NCBI RefSeq assembly: GCF_000243275.1
Contig: NZ_CM001437.1
Coordinates: 3,639,604-3,703,603, forward strand
Length of the DNA: 64,000 bases
From: Myroides odoratus DSM 2801
GTDB lineage: Bacteria > Bacteroidota > Bacteroidia > Flavobacteriales > Flavobacteriaceae
Direction: 5' to 3'
Below are positions 1 to 6,865 of the stretch, piece by piece. A model generated the notes under the pieces. That model was not told the origin of the DNA. It ran no database searches and was given only the letters and a program-made list of their open reading frames with translations. The number at the start of each line of letters is the position of its first letter. Position 1 is the first letter of the stretch. The position numbers and the translations under genes were made by a program.

Positions 1-80
1 AGGTGAGAAGATGAGGAGGTGAGAAGATGAGGAGGTGAGAAGATGAGGAGGTGAGAAGATGAGGAGGTGAGAAGATGAGA
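1..80. repeat. 16-bp G-rich tandem array
   Basis: About five head-to-tail copies of a 16-bp unit, aggtgagaagatgagg, open the window; the array may extend further left. The unit is two 8-bp blocks of the GTGAGNNN type that recur in other spacers. No ORF or promoter is evident in it. Confidence 0.9.
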
Positions 81-119
81 CATTCTTCTTTAACCGAATA
101 AGTTATCAAAAAAACAAAA

Positions 120-366
120 TCAATTTACTTAAAAGTGTAAAACATCTTTACAAAAGACAATTTACCTCCAACGTAAGTCAAATAAAGAGCGTCAAATGTT
201 TGAAAAGGCTGTAAAAATAAAAGGTGTTTGTACTTTGTGAGGTTCGTGCTTTGTGAGGGGCTTTTTTGCAAATCGCCTTTAATCGATAAACCCTACAACT
301 TCACAAAAGACAAAAAAGCGACCTAGCAAACAATAGAAAACTAATTTGACCTTTATTTGGGTTAGT
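120..366. repeat. Left copy of ~245-bp direct repeat bracketing the island
   Basis: This block matches 10309-10553 in the same orientation. The last ~195 bp differ at only about one position; the first ~50 bp carry a few substitutions and a one-base gap. It contains a GTGAGG-type stretch, the TTTAATCGATAAA core shared by other spacers and a run ending TATTTGGGTTAG. The two copies enclose all the small lipoprotein and toxin/immunity genes. A recombination substrate or duplicated insertion spacer is plausible; no transposase is present. Confidence 0.85.
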
Positions 367-432
367 TTTGTATCTTGGGTGATGCTTGAATGGAAAAGGA
401 GTCTCCGCAAGTGACGAATGAAAATATAATAA

Positions 433-600
433 GATGGTTATAAAACATTCAGAGAATTGAGGTATAATGCTAAGAATGTCATTTTAGTTAGCTCAGTGAA
501 TGATCAGGATGTGATTGAAAATGTTAAAAAGACTTCTACTGGAAAATTCAAAGTAAATGGCAATTTATTAATGAGAGACAAAGAAGCAAATGAACTATAA
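433..600 (+). pseudogene. Remnant of a paralogue of the next gene
   Basis: Open frame without a proper start. It translates to a stretch containing ELRYNAKNVILVSSVNDQD and VIENV, and ends at TAA. It aligns with residues of the downstream thioredoxin-like protein that read ELGYKTDNIILVSATGDEY and VIENT. Only this middle part survives: the signal peptide and the CGHC segment are missing. It is a decayed tandem duplicate, consistent with gene turnover in this island. Confidence 0.7.
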
Positions 601-680
601 TGGAGGTTGTTTTAAGGACGCAAGTGCCGAATACTATAGTTTATCTCACGTCTATTAATTAACCCACTAAATATTTAAAA

Positions 681-1382
681 ATGAAATTAGTTACTATAAT
701 CTTACTTTCTCTTATGTTTTGCTCATTTGGCAAACAACAAAACAAAAAAGAAGTTTATATTTCATCCAATCTACCTAAAATTGAAAAGTTAGATAAAGAA
801 GACTATGAAAAATTTATGGAGACCATGAGTTTTAATGAATATGGAGCATTGAAATACTGGGATGATGCTTTATTGGAAAAAGCATACCCACAAGGGACAG
901 AGGAGTATAACGAAATAATTAAAAAAATTGTAAGTGAATTAGGATACAAAACGGATAATATTATTTTAGTCAGCGCTACGGGAGATGAGTATGTAATTGA
1001 AAATACACAGATAAAAGATATAAAAGGAAATCAATATACATTGTCAGAAATAGAGCATGCAAACGGTTTTTTTACGATCACCTCTTTAGCATGTGGTCAT
1101 TGTTTAGTAAGTTTTAAAAGTTTAAATGAATTAACCAACTATGATAAAAAAATAGCTTTTGTAGATAAGTTGGAAGAATTGGAAAAATATAAAACAGGTT
1201 ATAGAAATCAGAAATTTGGATTTTTAAACGATGACTGGATTATATTCGATTATAATGATCCTTTACTGAATGAATTCCTTGAAAAAAATAATATCAAATA
1301 TAAAAAGGGGTATTTTCCATATTACTTTGTAAGAGAAAATAGTACAACTACAAAAGAAGCTTTTAAGCTTGAAGACCTTTAA
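681..1382 (+). CDS. Exported thioredoxin-fold-like protein with CGHC motif
   Basis: A 233-residue protein with a hydrophobic export signal at residues 1-17; there is a Cys near the end of this segment but no clear lipobox. In the middle, SLACGHCLVSFKSLNEL places a CGHC pair at the start of a helix, as in protein disulfide isomerase and TlpA-like thioredoxins. Near the C-terminus, KGYFPYYFVRENS resembles the strand carrying the cis-proline of the thioredoxin fold. I infer a periplasmic thiol redox protein. The N-terminal ~110 residues are unrecognised. A degraded paralogue lies just upstream, and the surrounding genes are immunity-like, so a role in the toxin/immunity island is possible but unproven. 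Confidence 0.5.
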   Translation: MKLVTIILLSLMFCSFGKQQNKKEVYISSNLPKIEKLDKEDYEKFMETMSFNEYGALKYWDDALLEKAYPQGTEEYNEIIKKIVSELGYKTDNIILVSATGDEYVIENTQIKDIKGNQYTLSEIEHANGFFTITSLACGHCLVSFKSLNELTNYDKKIAFVDKLEELEKYKTGYRNQKFGFLNDDWIIFDYNDPLLNEFLEKNNIKYKKGYFPYYFVRENSTTTKEAFKLEDL

Positions 1383-1432
1383 TAGGAGAGCATTTATAAA
1401 ACACGACTGAATTAAAAAGAGCGTATCTGAGT

Positions 1433-1756
1433 GAGGTGTGTTTTTTGTGAGGTTTGTGCTTTGTGAAGTTTGCTCTTTGTGAGGTTTGTGCTTTGTGAAG
1501 TTTGTGAAATCGGGGGTTTTATCGATTAAAGAGAATAAGAAGAGAACACCCATACCTCATAACCCATACCTCATAACCCACAACCCACAACCCTTAACCC
1601 TCCCATACCTCACAACCATAACCCCATAACCCATAACCCCATAACCCCATAACCCATAACCCCATAACCCATAACCCATAACCCATAACTCACACCCCAC
1701 ACCTCATAACCCATAACCCATAACCCATAACCTTAACCCTCATCACCCATAACCAT
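1433..1756. repeat. Composite spacer: GTGAGGTTTGTGCTTT units then CATAACCC array
   Basis: The left part (to ~1506) is about four 16-bp GTGAGGTTTGTGCTTT-type units. It is followed by the TTTTATCGATTAAAGAG core and then ~200 bp of irregular 7-9-bp repeats of the CCATAACC type. The C-rich array runs right up to the ATG of the next gene, so that gene has no ordinary upstream region. No ORF is credible here. Confidence 0.85.
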
Positions 1757-1757
1757 A

Positions 1758-2207
1758 ATGATGCATTTTAAAAAGATATTTTTTACTATGTTTTGTTTTG
1801 TTTGTTTATCATGCAGCAGCCAAAAAGACGTTATTCCGTATTATTCTGAGGTTTTGTCTAAAAATGTTAGAATAATTAGTATAGATAAGAAAAGAAAATA
1901 TTATAATGTTAAAGGAGTTGACGAATTAGGAGATACTTTAGTTCTAATCACTAAGAATGATAAGGTGTATTCAAGAACAAATGCAAATGAACGAAGCCTT
2001 TATAAGTTAGAGATTGATCGTTTTTATAAATTAGATATGATTGAATTGAATCCTATCGGCAGAGTGGGGGAATTTGGAAAAGCTAGCATTATAGTACATA
2101 ATGACACACTGTGGAAAGGTGTGATTCGCGATAGTAAGGATTATAGCAATAAGTATTATAGGGTCTTAGATGTTTATTATAAAAGCACTGATAATAAGTC
2201 GAAATAA
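1758..2207 (+). CDS. Small lipoprotein, function unknown
   Basis: A 149-residue protein with a type II signal peptide: basic start, hydrophobic core, then CLSCSS with the lipidated Cys at about residue 21. The remainder is a polar, strand-rich sequence with many Lys and Tyr, and I recognise no domain. A second Met directly after the first could be the true start. It sits alone between a C-rich repeat array and a cassette-type motif. Given the company of Rhs-type genes it may be a lipoprotein immunity factor; this is inference. Confidence 0.6.
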   Translation: MMHFKKIFFTMFCFVCLSCSSQKDVIPYYSEVLSKNVRIISIDKKRKYYNVKGVDELGDTLVLITKNDKVYSRTNANERSLYKLEIDRFYKLDMIELNPIGRVGEFGKASIIVHNDTLWKGVIRDSKDYSNKYYRVLDVYYKSTDNKSK

Positions 2208-2255
2208 TGCTTAATATAATTGTAAGATTAATGTAGAGAACTATGTTCATTTGAA

Positions 2256-2300
2256 ACCCCAACTTTCCAAAACAGATCAAAGAGGTTTGTTAGTGGAGAA
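2256..2300 (+). repeat. Recurring post-gene motif, copy 1
   Basis: One of four related ~35-45-bp segments (with 4761, 5391 and 7782), each found within ~50 bp after the stop of a small immunity-like gene. The shared core is ACTTTCCAAAACAGATCAAAG here. One frame reads TPTFQNRSKRFVSGE then stop. It is probably the remnant of a common cassette end. Confidence 0.65.
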
Positions 2301-2355
2301 TGAATAGTTATGGAAGACTAAAATTAATTAATAATAAATCTAAAGTTAATTACTG

Positions 2356-2805
2356 ATGTTAGAGAGTTTAGAACAAAAAAAACGTCGTCTTTATGGGGGG
2401 AAATATCTAAAAGAATATACAGATATTATTAAGAGAATAACTACATTAAATGAAAATGAGATTAGGATTTTATCTATTATAGAAACGGATAGTATAATTG
2501 AAAAAGGAAAGATGTTACAATTACAGTCTTCAATTAGAGTTTTTTTCAATGCTAAAGAAGAATTAAAAAAATATATTTTAGAAAAATTAGATACAGATGA
2601 TAGGATATATTTATGTACCTTTTTTTCAGTAGATTGTGGGGTATTGCTAATAGATTCTTTAGCGTTTTTTAATTTCCATTTTAATTTTGAAGGTGATCCA
2701 TCAGGTATTATCACATTGATGAATTCAAATTTAGAACATAAAGTTTTACTTGATTTTTATGAAGAAAATGGTCTGAAGTATATTGAAATAGAGTATTATG
2801 CTTAA
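2356..2805 (+). CDS. Putative immunity protein, cytoplasmic
   Basis: A 149-residue protein without a signal peptide. An N-terminal basic/charged helical half is followed by a hydrophobic strand region (VDCGVLLIDSLAFFNFHFNFEG) and an acidic C-terminus (YEENGLKYIEIEYYA). No family is recognised. Size, acidity and position directly before an Rhs-tip cassette fit a polymorphic-toxin immunity protein whose toxin partner has been lost. Confidence 0.5.
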   Translation: MLESLEQKKRRLYGGKYLKEYTDIIKRITTLNENEIRILSIIETDSIIEKGKMLQLQSSIRVFFNAKEELKKYILEKLDTDDRIYLCTFFSVDCGVLLIDSLAFFNFHFNFEGDPSGIITLMNSNLEHKVLLDFYEENGLKYIEIEYYA

Positions 2806-2896
2806 GTATAATTAAAAAACCAATCGCGCGGATTTAACTTCGTTCAATTCGGCTAAAGCCTCGGGTGCAATCCGTGGGCATAAATTTTAAAAGAAG

Positions 2897-2933
2897 AAAA
2901 CCCGTTAGTCTTTTGGATTAACGGGTTTTATTT
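2897..2933 (+). terminator. Rho-independent terminator
   Basis: The 11-bp stem aaaacccgtta / taacgggtttt with a ~11-nt loop is followed by a T-rich tract. It closes the previous cassette directly before the 116-118-bp cassette-boundary repeat, as at 3971. Confidence 0.8.
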
Positions 2934-3051
2934 TATAAAATAGTTTATAATTTTTTAGTCGTTCTTTTTCAACCAAATAAAACCTTATTTTTATATGGAC
3001 AGTTGGTCTTCGAAAATCAAGGTTGAGTTAGCACAAAGAAAAAAAGGGAGT
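2934..3051 (+). repeat. Cassette-boundary repeat, copy 1
   Basis: 118 bp nearly identical to 4007-4122, sharing the run TATAAAATAG, then TAGTCGTTCTTTTTCAACC and GTTGGTCTTCGAAAATCAAG. Both copies lie just after a terminator and just before an Rhs-type coding end, so they mark the junction where toxin cassettes were joined. The open frame through the repeat lacks a start. Confidence 0.85.
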
Positions 3052-3059
3052 AGATGTAG

Positions 3060-3515
3060 ATGAGTGTGGACCCGTTAGCGGAAGAATTCCCTGCATGGAC
3101 ACCGTATCATTATGTACACAATAACCCGATTAATTTGGTGGATCCTACGGGGATGGCAGCTGAAGATTCAACTGGAGGAGGTGGAGGAAGATTAACAGCA
3201 TGGAAAGTTTTTTCTGATAATAATAAAAAAGGAAGTTACAATGCTTACGAAGTAGCGAGTACAGATTGGGAAGGAGATCCTACAAATGTTTTCTCAGTAC
3301 ATAATAATAGTGGAACAATAGATACCTATAATAGTGTAAAAGAGCTTAATGATGCAGGAATAACAGATGTAAATTATCAGCGTAAAAATGATAAGAGTAC
3401 GATGGGTAATTTGCAAATGGCTTATGATGGTTGGGTAAATGCAACAGGAGAGACTGCAAGGGCTAAGGAAACGATGTTGAATTATATAGGTGGAATTGCA
3501 TCAACAGAATTATAG
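3060..3515 (+). CDS. Orphan Rhs tip with C-terminal toxin-like domain
   Basis: A 151-residue ORF. Residues 1-32 are the conserved end of an Rhs/YD-repeat core, including VDPLAEEFPAWTPYHYVHNN and PINLVDPTG. After a Gly-rich linker comes a ~110-residue variable tail (from about AWKVFSDNN to GGIASTEL) that I cannot assign. The multi-kilobase Rhs core is absent, and a stop codon sits immediately before the ATG. This is a displaced C-terminal toxin cassette, as in orphan rhsC-ter modules of other bacteria. Its likely immunity gene follows 43 bp downstream. Whether it is translated or only serves as a recombination donor is unknown. Confidence 0.85.
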   Translation: MSVDPLAEEFPAWTPYHYVHNNPINLVDPTGMAAEDSTGGGGGRLTAWKVFSDNNKKGSYNAYEVASTDWEGDPTNVFSVHNNSGTIDTYNSVKELNDAGITDVNYQRKNDKSTMGNLQMAYDGWVNATGETARAKETMLNYIGGIASTEL

Positions 3516-3558
3516 AAGTTCAGCAGCTCATATTCCAATAAAATAGAAAGATATTAAT

Positions 3559-3921
3559 ATGAAAAAAAAAATAGAATATTCATTTGACGACGAACCTATA
3601 AGCAAATTTTGCTATGATTTAGATACTCAAAAAATAGAAATTAATTTTAGAGGATACTATGATTTGATTAAGGATGTCTATATAAATGCGTCTTGCATTT
3701 GGGTTCTTAAAGATTGGGAGTATGCAAAAATCAAAGTAGGGGATGACCCAAATCGATATGAACTAGCTAATCATCTTGGTATTTTTAGCTTAATCTTGTA
3801 TATGAAATATAACGATGATCAAGAATTGGAAATGCTTGTGATTACTGTAGATAATAAATATATCACCTTAATCTTTAAAGAACCGAAATTAAGTTTAAAA
3901 ATAAATAACAATATTCTTTAA
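3559..3921 (+). CDS. Putative immunity protein for the Rhs tip
   Basis: A 120-residue cytoplasmic protein directly downstream of the orphan Rhs tip and followed by a terminator, the standard position for a cognate immunity gene. It is acidic in the N-terminal half and strand-rich, with the motif SCIWVLKDWEYAKIKVGD and hydrophobic C-terminal strands. I recognise no family. The assignment rests on gene order and size. Confidence 0.65.
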   Translation: MKKKIEYSFDDEPISKFCYDLDTQKIEINFRGYYDLIKDVYINASCIWVLKDWEYAKIKVGDDPNRYELANHLGIFSLILYMKYNDDQELEMLVITVDNKYITLIFKEPKLSLKINNNIL

Positions 3922-3970
3922 TTTTTAGAAGTATCTTACTCATGTTTTGTTTAAGAGATATTTATAACAC

Positions 3971-4003
3971 AAAACTCCTACAATTTTTGTTGTAGGGGTT
4001 TTC
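3971..4003 (+). terminator. Rho-independent terminator
   Basis: The stem aaaactcctacaa / ttgtaggggtttt has one mismatch-type pair and a ~6-nt T-rich loop and ends in T. It terminates the Rhs-tip/immunity pair and is followed by the second cassette-boundary repeat. Confidence 0.8.
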
Positions 4004-4006
4004 TTG

Positions 4007-4122
4007 TATAAAATAGCTTGTAATTTTTTAGTCGTTCTTTTTCAACCAAATAAAACCTTATTTTTATAAAGACAGTTGGTCTTCGAAAATCAAGGTTGAG
4101 TTCGCACAAAGAAAGAGGGAGT
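4007..4122 (+). repeat. Cassette-boundary repeat, copy 2
   Basis: 116 bp matching 2934-3051 with only a few differences. Here it leads into the tail of a different toxin, which fits repeated cassette insertion at the same junction. Confidence 0.85.
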
Positions 4123-4269
4123 GCTGCCGGAGCCACAGTGCAAAGTAGATATTTAAAAGATACAATAACAGAAAAAAGTGGTAGTTCTTCAATTAAAAAT
4201 AGACAAGAAAAGATAAGAAGTCAAAAACAATATGAAGCGGATAGTATTAATAGAAGTATTAGAAGATAA
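4123..4269 (+). pseudogene. C-terminal remnant of a lost toxin
   Basis: The frame from about 4123 reads AAGATVQSRYLKDTITEKSG, continues as a basic, polar helix-like tail through KNRQEKIRSQKQYEADSINR, and stops at TAA 4267-4269. There is no start codon and no Rhs core. It abuts the next lipoprotein gene by 2 bp, so it looks like the surviving 3' end of the toxin gene whose immunity gene is that lipoprotein. Confidence 0.6.
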
Positions 4270-4271
4270 AT

Positions 4272-4754
4272 ATGAAAAAATGTAGTTTAATAATAATCTT
4301 GATTTTATTTATATCATGCAAAAAGCAGATTAAAATAAATAGTGACACTCTAGAATATATTATTGAATTTCCTGATACAGTCATTGTTGATGAAAAATAT
4401 GATGGAAGATTATTTTATCAAAGTGTATTAGATACGCTTACGACAAGTTTTGATGATGATTATCATAGATATGTGTTTTTATGTATGCGAAAAACAACGA
4501 ATATAGAGTATAGTTTTGAAGAATTAAAAACAAAAGAACTAGATACTATTGGAGCAGATAATTACAGAGAAATAGCTATTTATAATATTAGTTTCCCTAC
4601 AAAAGGAGTACATTATATAGATGGAATTGTTGTTGATGAAGCGATTTATGATATATCAAATGCTGAAAATAAACTACCTAATGATTCTCTATTTAGACAT
4701 ATAGTTCATGAGTTTAGAATTACCAAAAAAGTAGTTGTCATTGATAAAGAATAA
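4272..4754 (+). CDS. Immunity-like lipoprotein, paralogue of the gene at 8581
   Basis: A 160-residue protein whose signal peptide ends in LFISCKK (Cys about residue 16), so it should be an anchored lipoprotein. The body shares blocks with the 8581 gene: FPDTV, LDT-TTSFD, RYVFLCMRKT, HYIDGIVVDE and a C-terminal ITKKVVVIDKE. The family is unrecognised. It starts 2 bp after a toxin-tail remnant, the usual place for an immunity gene. A periplasmic-facing lipoprotein would guard against a toxin acting in the periplasm or membrane; that is inference. Confidence 0.65.
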   Translation: MKKCSLIIILILFISCKKQIKINSDTLEYIIEFPDTVIVDEKYDGRLFYQSVLDTLTTSFDDDYHRYVFLCMRKTTNIEYSFEELKTKELDTIGADNYREIAIYNISFPTKGVHYIDGIVVDEAIYDISNAENKLPNDSLFRHIVHEFRITKKVVVIDKE

Positions 4755-4760
4755 ATCATC

Positions 4761-4799
4761 ACCCCAACCTTCCAAAACGGATCGTTGGAGTTTTTTAGT
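4761..4799 (+). repeat. Recurring post-gene motif, copy 2
   Basis: Core ACCTTCCAAAACGGATCG begins 6 bp after the stop of the preceding lipoprotein. One frame reads TPTFQNGSLEFFS then stop. Related to copies at 2256, 5391 and 7782. Confidence 0.65.
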
Positions 4800-4904
4800 T
4801 AACAATTTACTGTTAACGGTTGACAGTGTGGCTTTATGTAAAAAATTATAAGAATTGTAAAGAGTAAACCGTCCACCGTAAACCAAACAAAAACAGATTA
4901 AATT

Positions 4905-5381
4905 ATGAAAATATTGAGGTATATATTATCTTTTTTATTCGTGCTGTGTATTGGATGTCAAAGTATAAAAAAAGATAGAAAAGTAGCCATTATTTTGGAC
5001 GAAAGTTTTGTAGAGATGTTTACAGGGAAAAAATATAATTTAAAAGAATTAAGTAAGGAGGATATTAATAAAATAGATTTATTGTTTGATGAAAAAGTCA
5101 AGAATACAGTTTTACGAAAATTAGATATAACCGATGTAGACCAGTTTAAGAGAAAATATTTTAGGCAGTATTTGTGTTATGAAAATGAAGAAGGGGATAA
5201 AATAGTTTATGTTAATGGCTTTTGTGAAGTTCCTACTTTTTTTAAAGAAGGGGATTATAAAAAGTTAAATTGGAAAAAAGAAATGTTTGATCCTTCAGGT
5301 GGAGGTAATTGCTATTGGTCAGCAGAAATAAATCTTACAAAAAATAGTTTACCATCTATCCTTGTAAATGAAGAAGAGTAA
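4905..5381 (+). CDS. Immunity-like lipoprotein, function unknown
   Basis: A 158-residue lipoprotein with signal peptide ending FVLCIGCQS (Cys about residue 18). A charged helical N-terminal half is followed by the motif VYVNGFCEVP and a C-terminal block W-K-K-E then DPSGGGNCYWSAEINLTKN. I have seen GG-x-CYW blocks in small Bacteroidota lipoproteins but cannot name the family. It stands in the run of isolated one-gene immunity-like cassettes and is followed by the post-gene motif. Confidence 0.6.
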   Translation: MKILRYILSFLFVLCIGCQSIKKDRKVAIILDESFVEMFTGKKYNLKELSKEDINKIDLLFDEKVKNTVLRKLDITDVDQFKRKYFRQYLCYENEEGDKIVYVNGFCEVPTFFKEGDYKKLNWKKEMFDPSGGGNCYWSAEINLTKNSLPSILVNEEE

Positions 5382-5390
5382 TTCAATACC

Positions 5391-5436
5391 ACCTCAACCT
5401 TCCAAAACGGTTCAAAGGAGTATGTTAGTGGAGAAG
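5391..5436 (+). repeat. Recurring post-gene motif, copy 3
   Basis: Core AACCTTCCAAAACGGTTC begins 9 bp after the stop of the preceding gene. One frame reads TSTFQNGSKEYVSGEGR then stop. This copy is the most complete of the four. Confidence 0.65.
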
Positions 5437-5524
5437 GGCGATGAGAAAAGGACGGATGATGGTAATAGGAAAATTGAATTCAGAAAACAGCAGGGGTATG
5501 TATCCATTAATAATTCAGAGATAA

Positions 5525-5926
5525 ATGAAAGCGTTTTATTATTTCTTTTATAAGATTTATCTTTTTTGGGAAAACGGACCAATTCGATTTTGGAGCCATT
5601 TTAAAACAGGATTAACCATTGTTTTTTTGGAAATATGGTTAGTATTGTCCTTATTCATATATTACAATGTTTTTATAGATAGGTATTTTCATTTAGACAG
5701 AACTTTATTCCTTACTATCAGTACAATTATTATTGCAATTAATGTTTATTTTTTTAGTAATAGTGCTGATAAATGGGTGCTTTATAAAGAAAGCTTCGAT
5801 AAAATAGCTACACGAAAAAATTTAATTGGAGGAATTATTGTTTGGAGTATTGTAGGGTTAATAGCCCTAAATTTAGTAGTTGCTTTTTATGTTATGGGTA
5901 AAATAGATTGGAATAAATATCGGTAA
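5525..5926 (+). CDS. Small integral membrane protein, possible immunity factor
   Basis: A 133-residue protein with three predicted membrane segments: about residues 27-50 (GLTIVFLEIWLVLSLFIYY), 60-78 (LFLTISTIIIAINVYFF) and 100-125 (IIVWSIVGLIALNLVVAFYV). It starts with an aromatic-rich segment KAFYYFFYKIYLFWENGP. The family is unrecognised. Membrane immunity proteins of this size protect against pore-forming or lipid-targeting toxins. It is followed by a strong palindromic terminator. Confidence 0.6.
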   Translation: MKAFYYFFYKIYLFWENGPIRFWSHFKTGLTIVFLEIWLVLSLFIYYNVFIDRYFHLDRTLFLTISTIIIAINVYFFSNSADKWVLYKESFDKIATRKNLIGGIIVWSIVGLIALNLVVAFYVMGKIDWNKYR

Positions 5927-5983
5927 TGGGTAGAGGATCAAAAGTGATGTTACCATAAAAAAACCTTGTAAAATATTTAATTC

Positions 5984-6007
5984 AAAGACGAACAATTGTT
6001 CGTCTTT
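5984..6007 (+). terminator. Palindromic terminator
   Basis: A perfect 24-bp palindrome, aaagacgaacaa joined to ttgttcgtcttt, followed by GGTATTTTT. It lies between two same-strand genes and separates their transcription. Confidence 0.75.
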
Positions 6008-6082
6008 GGTATTTTTAAGCATTAAAACAAGAAAAAATGCTTATTTAAAATTGAAAACTCTATTTTCAAAATAAGAAATAAT

Positions 6083-6547
6083 ATGAAGAAAATTATACTT
6101 TTATTATGCTTGTGTTCAATGAGTAGCATGAGAGCTCAAAATATTGATTCTAAAATTAAGGAAACGATTTATCAATTTATTTATAAAGAAAATCAATACA
6201 ATAATAGACTGGATTGGAAGAATAAAGAGCAATTGGATATGCTGATTTATATTGAACCTATACATTCTAATATTGAAGGAATAGATATTTATTTTTTTAG
6301 AGTTACATTAAAACCAGAACGAGCATATTTGTTAATAAGCCAAAAGAATGAAACGATAGTTATAGGAGAAAAAAATAAAGATATGGTTGAAGAATTGAAA
6401 GAATTGTATGATTTCTTACTATGTTCAGAAGAAGACAAATTGAGTTTTCTTCAGTGTGTTTCAAATAATTTGTTTTTTATTTATCGAAATAATTTAGAAG
6501 TTGAAAATAGTAATAGAATAAAGGTAAATGGGGAATATATTAAATGA
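6083..6547 (+). CDS. Secreted protein, function unknown
   Basis: A 154-residue protein with a cleavable signal peptide ending SSMRAQ at about residue 19. The mature part is acidic, with alternating strands and helices (TLKPERAYLLISQKNE, EELKELYDFLLCSEEDKL). No domain is recognised. Its stop overlaps the ATG of a second small frame (ATGA), indicating a coupled two-gene unit whose second gene is broken. Confidence 0.55.
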   Translation: MKKIILLLCLCSMSSMRAQNIDSKIKETIYQFIYKENQYNNRLDWKNKEQLDMLIYIEPIHSNIEGIDIYFFRVTLKPERAYLLISQKNETIVIGEKNKDMVEELKELYDFLLCSEEDKLSFLQCVSNNLFFIYRNNLEVENSNRIKVNGEYIK

Positions 6548-6705
6548 TAAATGTTATTGACGTACGATATTGAATTGAAGTAGAAGATAAAGTGATTTGT
6601 ATTGATAACGTTGGAAATTATGCTATAGAGAATAAGTATTTAAGTAAACTTAGTAATTTTCAGCTACTTTTGGAGTATATTGAAAATATAGAGAAAATAG
6701 TATAA
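6544..6705 (+). pseudogene. Translationally coupled small gene broken by an in-frame TGA
   Basis: ATG 6544 overlaps the stop of the preceding gene. The frame reads MINVIDVRY, meets TGA at 6571-6573, then continues in the same frame as IEVEDKVICIDNVGNYAIEN through SNFQLLLEYIENIEKIV to TAA at 6703-6705. Reading through gives a 53-residue acidic protein. The intact frame on both sides of a single stop suggests a recent nonsense mutation, or a sequencing error. Confidence 0.5.
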
Positions 6706-6865
6706 AACGGAAAGAAGATTATTCTTTTAATGCTATTTTGTAAACAGAATGATAAAAGAAAATGTTTTAAAAAGTCAAGTGAAATAAGGACTTACAAAAT
6801 CATTTTGGAATACTTTAAAAGCAGCAATAAAACCACCTCATTTTGGACCATAAAAATATAAATAT

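Noticed and set aside
1..80. CRISPR array
   Set aside because: The 16-bp units are contiguous with no unique spacers; simple tandem repeats only. The same holds for the other arrays.
1263..1553. 96-codon minus-strand ORF
   Set aside because: It overlaps the CGHC gene and then the 16-bp repeat units (the TKHKPHKEQTSQ pattern comes from the repeats).
5368..5553. 61-codon ORF between two island genes
   Set aside because: It overlaps both neighbours and lies on the recurring post-gene motif in a different frame; basic composition, no support.
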